This document shows, one piece after another, positions 24,501 through 37,200 of a stretch of DNA of 64,000 nucleotides (position 1 is its first letter; every line of letters starts with the position of its first letter). The translations under genes were made by a program, and so were the position numbers. The DNA lies in NCBI RefSeq assembly GCF_000002075.1, contig NW_004797376.1, forward strand, positions 445,739 to 509,738. The letters run 5' to 3'. Under the pieces are notes generated by a model. That model had not been told where the DNA came from and made no database searches. It saw nothing but the letters and a program-made list of their open reading frames with translations. The stretch is from Aplysia californica. Taxonomy: Eukaryota; Mollusca; Gastropoda; Aplysiida; Aplysiidae.

Positions 24501-27500
24501 TATTTCATAATAAAAGTCCATTTTCACTTTTTGTGTCAAACAGATAACTATATTACAGTGGAATCCTGTTATAACGAGAGGGAGAGGACCGGAGCAAAAT
24601 GTCAGCTATAGCAGGATTCTCGCTATAAGGGATCAAGTAATAAATTCAAGGGAAACTGTAAAGTAGGCCTAATCTATGAGTTTGTGGTTCTGTTTATTTC
24701 CTTTTGCTATCTCCACTGATGATGATTTTGTTTCAACCTGACCTCTAGGTCTTACTTGATCAAAAATCGAATCAGGTTTCTTTCTCTAGCGCTAGATCTA
24801 GCGATGTTGACAGATAGCTCTGCGTTGGCGATCAGAAAGAAAGGGCTTTGGGCTAACTCACCCGCTGTTTTTCCCCACCCCACCACACCCTGAGGTGCAT
24901 TCCGTCAGCTTGAGCACGTCACACATTCGCTCCATCGATCACATTGCTGTGACCTCTCCAGCCCCGCATCGGAGAAGTGAGAGGCATGGCAGGCCTTGAT
25001 AATCTAAACTAGGCTTACCCTGGCCTATCACGTGATGCGTTCTGCTTTGACTGCGCATGCCACACACCCCCTACTCAGTCGCTCCGGCCTTCATAGTTGA
25101 TCCACGTGGGCTCCCCCATTCTTTGTTCCGCTAGACCACCAATTAGTTTCTCAACTGGCGAGGTTTTACATGATGTATAATTGGCATATGCAATGTACAC
25201 AGCAGCAGCAATATTCCGCTATAACCAACTCGCGTGTTTGTCTGATAGCGCAATAGCAGTATTTTATTTACAAAGGTAAAGAAGAGAAAAAAACGGGGTT
25301 TTAGAATGATGTCTTTATAACAGACTTCTCGTTTCTTCCGGACTCGTCATAAATGGACTCCACTGTATTATGAAAGGATATCTGTTTCAACCGATCATTT
25401 TGTATTGTATCAATCCAGCAGTGACAACTGCATCAGTCACAATACCAAGTACTGGATGAAGATTGTAGAGGAAAAGTCAATATACTGACTTTGTAAGGGG
25501 AAACTGTATCCGCCTGAGTTGCTCTTCACTTTGGAAGAAAGTCATTCGTACAGCTTGAGAATCACCAACAACATATATCTGTCGGAAAATACAAAGAAAA
25601 TTGATAAAAGTGTGATCAGAGTGCAGGTGTAGATTTGAATTTAAGCTACCGGTAAACTGAAAATAAATACTACCATATCACTTTAAATACATTTTTAGAC
25701 AACTAAGGGGTGTTATCAAGCATTTTTCTTTGCTTTGGGTGTTCCATTGTTGAGTTTTTTTCTAGAATTATATCAAAAGAAATTCAAAATAGAACTCCAT
25801 GCTTGGCAAGATAGGGACATGTCAGCTACAAACCTAGCATGTAGTCTCTACGTACACAGTCAAAAATGAGCAGGAAGACCTGAGACTTGCCTGCACCTGA
25901 CTTAGAAGGAATAGTAATAAAATTGTTTTTTTATATGGTGTCTTTTCCATACTCCTTGACAGAATTGGTAGGAAGGAAGCAAACTGATTTCAAATTTGTA
26001 TATTTTACGGGAGTTCCTTTTACATCATCTTTAGTTAAGTCCAATGTGCATGCACATAGCAAACATGCACAAAATGAACAGATTTTCAGGTCCTGAAATT
26101 TGTCTCATCCATGTATTTCTTATTCAAAACAAGCATACAGCAGAATTGGTACGTACATAATGAAAAGATTTATGAGTCCGGACGATTTTACTAAGTATGT
26201 GCTGGATTGTACTTTTATTTTCATATTGGTTAGGACGATGCCTTGTTTATCGCAAATGCCTCTTGTCCCACTTCAATTGCACAGAAAAAAAGACTGTCCT
26301 CAATTATAATTTCCTGAAATTAAAAGAAAAAAGTTTAAAAAAAATGTTATTCCTTTAATTAAGCAACAACAATTTTTTTTAAAGGAATAAAAAAGGTCAA
26401 TGTCTGTAGCCTGTGTGAGACAAACCTCTAGCAGTGCTCACCTTGACCGGAATGGTGTCATTTCCAGCATGATCACTGACTGTTACTATCAATGTGAATG
26501 CCCCGGAGGCATCATCATTGAACTTTACATTGGTGGTGATGGACCCATTGCTGGACAGGAGCACAGGGTCAGGTTTCTGTTTGTCGACCCAACTCTTAGA
26601 CAGAGACTCATCCAGTTCCAGATCACCCACTTTATGAAACTGATGGACTCTATACTTAGCAGTATCCTTGTCCTCCACAAAGTCCTAAAATGATGGAAGG
26701 GGAAACAATGACATAACACAAAGAGGATTGTACAGATTTGTTTAAAAAGACATATATATACAGTCTAGCATAAATTACACAAACATGGAAAACTCGAAAT
26801 CATGGAGAGCTCGTACAATTTGTCATCCCCTGACTGATATCTCTTTAATTTTTCATTACCGGACAACCCAAATTACGGATGTATAGAACACATTTGTCAA
26901 TTCCTGACGCGTTTGAGTTATTCGTGTCCAACTGTGCCACATGTTGAAGCAGGAAAGCAGCATCTAATATTGTGAAATAAGCATCACCAGACTTGAAAAT
27001 GAAGAAACAAACACAAGGAGACCGGATTTCAGTTGCTTTCTGGGGACTAAAGCTGGCTGGATACCATTTAGCCAGTTAAAAAGGAAAATGAAAAGTCAAT
27101 GAGCTCACAGTTGACAATTACATGAGCTTCCCACCTAAACGCGTGCCATACAAATGCACGCTCTACTCAAATGTATGCTTTCGTCATATGAAAGTCTTTT
27201 TACTACATAGTTTAGACATGCAAATGCACAGCCACTTCCTCTAATAGCACCCTTCAATCTGCGAATCATGCCAACAGGTAAAGCTTAAAAAAGGGAAATG
27301 TTCACTACAACCTGCACAACTTGCATAAGACAAGCCTAGACAACTGGATATTGGGTGAGACTGCCCCTCATTCAAAACTAAGAGAGTGATGGAGAGCGTT
27401 TTCACACCCAACTTTCCACAGACACATAGGTCTAGGACTAGTCAGGTGGTATGTTGGGGATGGGGGGACTGAAATGTCTTTTGATTGGTCATTCGAAATG

Positions 27501-27919
27501 CATCTTTCACTTTGAGAGGTTTCCGACTGGTGTTTGAATTATGATACTGCACACATAGTTTAGTTTAGTTAGACCTACGATGCGAAACTTGCGTGATAGC
27601 TGTAGAACACTAGATAGGCATCTATAAGATTAAGGATTAGTCAAGTAATCAGCTGCGCTCGAAGAACTTATAACGTACTTGTTCAACGAATCATGACAGA
27701 AAAGTCTCTTGGAATGTCTGATGCTGATGTCAACCGTGCATTTATCGAATTGCAATAGATGACAGGCTGTCGGGAGTGGTTGCTTGGAAAGCTTTTCCCT
27801 ATAATATGACTATCACCAACAGTTCCCTCTTATCTGTTCCAGACATTTTTTACTGCATATCAGTACAATGAGTCCATTTTTCCGCTCCCCCTCCTCCCCA
27901 CATTCAACTCATTTGTGTG

Positions 27920-28007
<88 letters not shown>

Positions 28008-28152
28008 GGTTCATGTAAACGCCCGCTCTGTATAAACACATGCTAAGGAGCTCTCTCGAGGATCGTGCGTTTAGGCGGAGACTACTGTACTACAAATTGC
28101 TGTAAAAGTTCCAACTACTTTAAGCTTTAAAAAAAAGTACTTCACCGTTATC

Positions 28153-28245
<93 letters not shown>

Positions 28246-31200
28246 GATAAATTATTTAAGGGAATGCTTATTTAGGCCACATATATGGCCTAAATAAGGT
28301 AAGGGAGGGGGGTTTAGCTTATTTAGGCCACACATGCTCAAACTACCGGGGGACACCCTTCTCTGGCAACTGAGTTCGTTCCACTTTCATAATGGTGCAC
28401 CTTTCTCATTTAGTACAGTTTTGTCTCAGTGTACAACTTATAAATATCATAATGAATATTGTAAGAACAAAGCACGATACGCAAAATTTTGCTCAATCCC
28501 AGTGGTTTGAATGTGGGCCAGATTTTTCCTTCATGGAGGGACAAAATCTAGGCTACCATTTTGGCACACTTTGGTCAAGTGAAAAGGTCAAATCCTCCGA
28601 ATGGACTTCTGGGTCAAATTTGGGGTATAAAAAGTGTGTACACAACGTGGCTGAGTCAAAGTTACACTATCTTTGCCTGGGTGGCACTCCCTCATTACTG
28701 TCTCGTAGTAGTACATCTCTCGTACTGTCTCATAGTAGTACATGTAGATCTAGTAGTAGTAGTAGTAGCAAAGATCGTGTAGAGAATCTTTGGTAGTAGA
28801 TTCTATCTAGTAGGCAGTTTAGTGAACGTGCACGCGGCAGGGCGAATCGGCCTCGATAAGCCCCGTAGACCTTTGTGATCGGCCACGAAGCCTCGTATTT
28901 TGATGGGTCTAAACAACTTAGTGTTAATCGCTCTGCCACATCCGACAGGCCTATATCTTTTTAAAAGGAAAAGAAAGGTCATCAAAATGGTTGAATTTGC
29001 GTGAAAATCGATTCGGTAGAACTGGAACTATTAAAATTTGCTTCTGAAAACAAGTTACAAGGCCATTTTTATAACTCGATGAAATAAAAACTACTGGCTG
29101 TGTTATTCTGTATAAATTATGAAACTTCAGGACGTATTATTATTTTCCAACATCTTTTGACGCCTTAGCTGTAGAGGTTGAAGTTTTCACAACACTAATA
29201 GATCTAGTAATAGGGCTTTCAGTTTTAAAAATGCATAGATCTACAAAAGCTGAACCACCGAATCGACCGGTCAGCGACCCGGGCATCCCGCTCTCCCCTG
29301 CACACTGTGATAACATGTTGCTTCGGAATAATTATTCAACTATTAATACGTGCGGCTATGGCAATTGGGATGTACTAACTGACAAAGCGATTCACAGTTT
29401 GGCTTTTATTTTACCATATATTTGACTTTACTAGTGCAGGTGATAGCTAGATCTAGATTCCCTGTCTAGAATCAGTAGTAGCAGGCCTATGCTAGAAGCA
29501 GCCAGAGAGCATACAACTGCTAGATCTAGATCTAACTCATTGCTATGCCTTTGGGTTTTGGAATTGAAATAAAACGAATTGCACAGTTCTAGTTAATTTT
29601 AGATTCAGCAACTAACTGTATTTCCAGAGTTAATAATAACAAATCTCACCATAACAATTAGATCTACTTTTACTTTTATTTGAATAATTAGATCCAACTT
29701 TTTTTTTCTAAAATCTGTTTTGCACAAACTTAAGACTTTCTCTACTTGTAGAGTACAGAATTTACATTGTAAGCCTCTGCTCAGTCTTTTACTTTTAAGT
29801 ATATCTTAATAAAATACGTATAGATCTAGATCTATATAAATATAATCATTTTATGTTATTTTCTGGATATTTTTAAAACTCTTTTATTTAACATGTCATA
29901 AAGTCAAATTGTGCCTTTTCTTTGATAAGAATAGCATTAGCAGTGGACTTTTTAGACAGTGAGTCTCTGATTCAATATATAAAAAAAAAATGCTAATCAA
30001 TGAAAATTGCAAATTGATAATAGTATAGTCCTGTAGACTGTAGAGGATAGGTGGACTCCGCAGTTTGCATAGCGAAATACTAGATTTTAGGATGTGAACC
30101 CTGGAGTCACTGTAGTGAAATAAGGTTTGGTTTAAGTAAGGATTGGTGGACCCCGGGGTCAACGTAGTGATAAATAAGCAGGTTTAAGGTGGACCCCGGG
30201 GCCCGGGGTCTACCTAGCGAAATACTAGGTTTTTAGGACAGGTGGACCCCGGGGTCACCGTAGTGAAATAAGTAGACTTCTTTAAAGATCGGTGGACCCC
30301 GGGGTCACCGTAGTGAAATAAGTAGATTTCTTTAAAGATCGGTGGACCCCGGGGTCATCGTAGTGAAATAAGTAGGTTTTAATTTTAAAAGGATTGGTGG
30401 ACCCCGGAGTCACCATAGCCGTAGAGGAATAAGAAGGTTTAATTAAGGATTGGTGGACCCCCGGGACACCATGATTAAACCTACTTATTTTACTACGATG
30501 ACCGCATGGTCCACCTATTCTAAAACCTAACTAGTATTTCGTTAGGTAGACCCTGGGGTCCACCTTCAACCTACTTATTTCACTACGTTGACTCCAGGGT
30601 CCACCAATCCTTAAAATTAAACCTAGATCTGTACTATTTGACTACGTTGACCCCAGGGTCCACCAATCCTTAATTAAACCTAGATCTACTTATTTCACTA
30701 CGCTGACTCCGGGGTTCACATCCTAAAACAGCATTTTGTTAGGTAGACCTTTTCGGGCTAGATAGACCCCTTGGTCCGCCTATCCACTTCCTTGATACAT
30801 TTAATAACTGAAAAACATGCCAGTTGTCATGAATAGTGAAGAAAAATGTGAAAAAAAAGATAATGACTATAAGACTATAATTTGTCCAAAAAAATTGCAA
30901 GTGCAAGTGAAGATCATAAGATAATTTTGTTATTTTCTGGTCATCTTTTCACGGTTTATAAAATGTTCCAGTGGGCCTACTACTAGATCTATGTCTTTGA
31001 AGAACATTTTGCTTGACTTTATCAGCTTTTTTCATGTACTTGAAAGCATAGAATATAATAGTTTCACACAAATGTATGCACAATACCTTGAAAAAGAAAG
31101 ATAAGGTCATTGCTGTTGTTGTTTTTTAACGGAATCCGTTTTACGTTGAGAAAAGCGCTAAAAACATGTTAACAATTTTTAAGAATGCCCATAATATTAG

Positions 31201-34200
31201 GAATCCAAAATTACTACCTTGATCTAGTTTGCTTACTGTAATAACCATGAGCTCTTAAGAAAAAAGGAGAATGATATAGGATTTGTCTAAATATGACCAT
31301 TAGTATTAGCATTATAAAGATATTGGCTATTTTGTCCAATTATCCTTGCAGGTAAAATCACCCTGTACTGCACCTCAATAAGCACAAAAAGAATATTTCT
31401 GTGACTTTGTATAAAGGTGTTTTGTAGTTGAGTTCTATGTAAAATTCTCAACAAAATAATGTACATTTGGACCGTACAACTGAGATCGACACTCATGCAC
31501 ACAATAACATTCACAAATTACACACATACAAACACACTATTACATTTACTCTCTCTCTCTCTCACCACAACCACACACAAAACAAACACATACACACACA
31601 CACTCACACACAGACACACAACTCTTACCCTTGGTCCACTTATCATGTAGTATCATCCTCTATTTTGAAATAATCCCCCGCACTAAATAAAAAGATCAGT
31701 AGAATCTCGACTTTCCGAATCCATGATTAGTTCAAGAAATCTACCATATGATGTGGCCTAAATAAGGTAAGGGAGGGGGGTTTAGCTTGGCCTAAATAAG
31801 GTCACCCATTATTTAATTTTGACACATGGCAAAATCAGCTATGCAGATGTTGTGCCGTGCCTTAACTCATTCGCTACGCCGAGCCGTGGGGGGCGGCACG
31901 GCTAAAGTGCCGTCAGTACACTAAGCCGCCCCTGGCGGCTCGAGAACCGATCTTCAATTTTAGCTTAGATTTTATTCCAATCCACATATATCCATGTTAA
32001 AATAAAGGTCATAATATAATGTTGACATCAGGGTCAAGCATTTCCACTGAAAATCGGAAATTTAGATTGAGGTTTGAAACGCGATTTCGTAGTTTATTTG
32101 ACTTTGTGTTATCGCGATGCCAAAATTATAGCCCGGACACCAGTTTTAGTAATTTTACACAACATCTATCATTATTTTGCGCACTAAAGAAATGTAGGAC
32201 TCTTTTTTTATAATATTAATACGATTGGACTCATATTACCAATGCACTGTTATTGAGAAATCAATACTTTTGAGTGCTAGATCTATAAGGTCTAGATCTA
32301 AATTGTCAAAATATTTTTTTCTCCCCAAAATCACTACTTTTTGATGAAATTACACAAAAAGTGCCTCTCAAGACATGTATAGGCTATTCCAAATGCAATT
32401 CTGAATAATTACATATAAGATACGAGTGTTTTTTTTCTGTTTGTGATCATTTTCAAGATTATAAAAAAATTATATATTTTTTTCAATATCGGATGTTATG
32501 TTCAAAATGTACAAATATTTTGGAATGTAGGTAAATGTAAATAACTGCAAACTTTTCAATATTTTCCAGTTCTATATATTCATTTATGGTTATTTTTATG
32601 TATCTTTTGACTAGGTGCAAACATATTTTTTGAGTTTCACCAAAGATTATTTATTTTTTATATTCAAATTTTATCCGCATCCAATCAAAACTGTGTTGCA
32701 TAATCGTCTCTTACAGGAACCAAAGTTGAAAAATACATAAATAAACATTACAAACCATACTGAAAATATTGGTATATAATACGTTGACATTTATTTGAAT
32801 TTGTGGCCCCAAAGACCTAGTCATCATCTCATTCACCCTCCCGAAAAAAAATTCGTCCACAAGCCGAAAATAATACGTAGCGAATGAGTTTTTAAAAATC
32901 TTTAGTTTTCTTACCGTCAAAGTAAATATAGTCTTGCCAAATTCCGTGCTGGACAAATAACCTTTTGTTAAATGGCGAAGGGAGAATACAGGGGGACTGT
33001 CATCAACATCCAACACTGTGATTTTTACTTCCACATTGTCTGAGTTCTTGATGTTTGAACTGAAGTCAGGGCACATGTCTTCTTCATGGGAGATATCCAT
33101 GTCTTTAACTGTGACTGTCAGCATTACGTCAGGATGGGTTTCACGATCAAGAGGCTTCGACAAACAGATCTTTCCTGAATCCTTGTCAATCATAAAGTGA
33201 TCTCGGTAGTCGTTTGGCCTCATATCTGATAAAAGACAGATTCCAGTCATTACAAACACTTACGTCATAAAAGCAAATTGCAGTAACCTATTAACTGTCA
33301 CTACTACTGCTTTTTTACTCTTCATGTAGAAATTGGATACCAATAAGTGGAGCATAAACTGGTCACTGACTGAAAACCTGTCCTAGAGATGGTCTAATAT
33401 TACAATTTCTTCTTTTCCTCTCCAGAACCTGGGATAATGTCCACCTTTAACCATCCCATAGGCCGTCCTAAAAGACTTTATTATTTGCCTGTTGTTGTTT
33501 TCCCCCTCCAGGCCAATGAAAGTGCAAGAGTTACGCAAAGACATTACAGAAGAAATTCTCTTACACTGACATTCGAAAGCATTTTTAAAGTGTTCAAAAA
33601 CTTGTTGCCTCACACCAGGATCCTCTATAATAAGAGGGTTACAAAGCACCATCCATGCCTGTCAGTGCCTGAACACTCCATGCAAATGTACTTCTAGGAG
33701 GACCAGTTTCTACGGAACTACAGATCCATGGCAGGAACTTGCTCAGGTCAGACAATGAGCACTGCCTAGAGCGGCCATCATCCAACAAAAAAACATGTCT
33801 TGCGCAAGCAAAAAAAGGTCCAGTTGTAAACAATTAAAGATTTTTTAGAAGAAAAAAATAGCCATTCTATACAAATGAATATCAAAATACACTGAGACAA
33901 TCAAACAGGTCGAAAAATTATGTCTTTCTGTTTAATGGGTACACGAACGCCAAACCTCTGACACATCCCAACCACTTTTCCTGTCTCATTCCTTTACCTG
34001 TAATGTCAAATTTAAAAATAATGTTTTAAAAAATTATTTAAAAACAGGAACAAAACCTCCCTTCCTCTTCTTCCTACTTGGTGTTGTATCATTCTGTTTA
34101 ATTTTACAAAAATAATTTATTGCTTGTTTTCTTACTGTGCTATCGTAAGTTCTTGATTTTGAAATTAAATATGATTTTGTATAAGTAAGTGTTTTACGGT

Positions 34201-37200
34201 ACTTGCAACATATTTATGTCATGTAAATGCCGAAGATTAGAAATGTTATAAGAGAGTAACAAACCCATCAAAAAAGAAAAAAGAAGGGGAGAGACAAAGA
34301 CGATGGATGTTTGATAGGAAAGAAAGAGCAGACCACATCAGAGCACCTGCCAACCACCCACCATCTGTGTCTGATTGTGGTGAGGGCATCAAATCTCATA
34401 GAATCCATCTGATTACATTATATTTTCACTAGATCATTACCAAGCAAATCACCATTTCTGCTTTTCATGTAGTTACCAGTAAAAATCCTAAGAAGTTTAG
34501 TAATATTCCAGTCCGAGACAGTTTAGAAAAAAAGACTTTCAGTATTTATTTTTCTTCATTTTGGGGAGACATAATCCTAGGATAGAAAGGTTGCCCACTA
34601 CACTAGTAAGCTGTTGCAAACAAACGTGTGGAAGCTATTTCAAAGCTTTGTTTACTGAGTCTATCACAAGGAGACATTTTTCCTCTATTAGGTTGCTCTT
34701 AAATTTCTTTCAATTTTTTTTTTCAAATAATAAATTAGTCAATAAACGCACTATAAGACGCAACAAAATATGAAACCCTCACCGCAAACAGACACTAACA
34801 TTTCTGTTATTCTCCTGACAGAATCCCTCTGATAACTTCATATTTTCACCCAATCAGTGCCATGCAGACAAATTACTGCTTCTACTTTTCATACGGCTAC
34901 CAGTAATAACCCCTGTAACCACAAGTAAGATGTTTGGTAACTTTTTAGTTGAGGCAAAAGCTCTTCCAACCAACCCTCCGTGAGCATGTTGAATAAACAG
35001 CCTTTCCCTCTGATATTCTCTTTGAACAACCATCTCAAGCTATGTACCTAATTTTTCAAACAACAATCCAGTATAGTGACAGTCATAACACAATTCATTC
35101 CCTGAGTCACTTTTCGTTGCTTTGAAAAAACTCACAAAAAAAGTGATTACCTCTGTCAATCTTATAACATGAGCAAAAATGAAGATGTCTCAATAATTGA
35201 ACATTAAGTACATGAAACTAAAACTTACCATACTGGGGGTACGATAAAAGTAACACATTTAGCACTTATTAGACCTATTTGTGTTGCTAGTGCCATAAAA
35301 CTTTTACTGAACAAATAACAAACTTTATCCCCATACCAGTAACTACAAACTTGAAGAAAAAAACAAATTAAGACAATGCATTATGACTCACTATATGGGT
35401 GTAGCTGCAAAAACAGTTCACATGGGCCAAAACATGAAAATTGAGATTATTACAAATTATTATTCTACAACTTTCCTTGAGCATTTTGTCTTTAATTTGA
35501 ATCTTTTATCTATCAAAGTTACCGTGATAAGACAGTTTTTATCACCCAAGGTAGGAAAACTCCAAACTGAAAAAAAAAATGGCTTTTAAGTTTGCTCAAC
35601 GGTTTTGACCGATGTCAGTTGAACAAAAGGGACAAAACACAATGTATGCAAGTACAGTACAGTGACCACAAGAACATAGTGTTGGACAAAATACATGTTT
35701 TCCTAACTTTGCAGCTGGTGTTGATGTGTTTATATCTTCACTATACTGATGTTACGTTGTTTAGTGTCTCGATATTCTTCCACTGGGACTGGCCACTCTG
35801 ATAGTGAGCGGGCTCTGGTCATGGGTCAGGGTTCTGAGGCCTTTCTTGCAAATAACTGCACTTTAATTCAATATCAGGACAACTTATTGCATCTAAACAA
35901 GTTTCCAAAGACTGGTTGAGATCAAGCGTATATTTTTAGTAAGAACTGTGGTAACTGTGAATGAACATTGGTGCCTAAAGTGGGCACTTGATTTTCTTCA
36001 CAAACACCAACAGTGGTGCACTAATCTAGATTCGCATTTCAAAGTATGCGCACTACTTTTTATTTGATTTTACACAGTCAGGGTTTTTCAACTATGTAAA
36101 AATACTTGTTGGGTTGTCTCAAAATACTTCTGAGATACGACTGTCAAAAAGAGATCAATTTTCATAGTCCCCTCCGGCACTGTCAGCCATTTTTGGTTAC
36201 TATATTGGCTGGGGGGTGATGTTGAGAACAAGCAAAATTAACATATTTCCAGCTCAAAGTATTGTTTAATATTTACAGGGGTGAAAGTAATTATGCTGAA
36301 GTACAAGTTTATGCAAAATTTCAATTTCCATAGATAGCTCAAAATGCCCTTTGAGACGATCTAGTTTCTTGCAAATAGGTACACTTTAATTCGATATCAG
36401 GACAATTTATAGCATCTAAACAATTTTCCAATGACTGGTTAAGACCAACGTGTTTCCGTAAGTCACAAAACGGAAGAATCAGGCGCTATTCAATTTTTGA
36501 GCTTGTGGAGTTACTGGCATTATCCTAAAACTTGTTCATTCGTCTTGTTTCAATGGGAAAAAACCCCCAGTCTATCTTGAATAGAAGACGAGATAATTCT
36601 GACTGAAAGAGGTGAGGGTTCCCAGGTGTCAGAGGTAAAATTAGAGAGAAAACAGGCGACAAAGTTTGCTGACTCCCATAGTTTGAGAGTCATTGGAAAC
36701 GGAAAATTTCCGTTTTTGTGTGCCTTTAATCAAAGTTTTTAAGTTTGATTAAAAACACAGAAATGTATTTTAAATGGACATTAAAGGCGTTGAACCAAAG
36801 AAAAGAAGCCCAAAGAGAAATTTTTTAAATAAAAATTGACAAACCGTCGGAAAAAGGCAAATTTCTTTGATTTCATTATAATTTTGACGAGCGCCCGATT
36901 TTACCACAACGCCACACGTATGGATGTCAAATCATGGACCCAAATTTCATAACAGCTTTTCTTTGTTGTGACTGTACCTAAGTAGTGAAAGTAAAGAGGT
37001 ACAGAAAGGCCAAACATAAAGTTATAAAACCCAATCAAGAGGAAGAAATGAAATTCCTAGACCTGTTATGTTGTATATGAGACGAGCACTCTGATCCCTG
37101 TCTTGCGCTTGCACTCTTCCAACATACTTGGTCACATTGTTCTCTTCCACTTCAAAAGTGGTCTTCAAGTCTGCAGGAAACTTTGGAGGGTTGTCATTGA

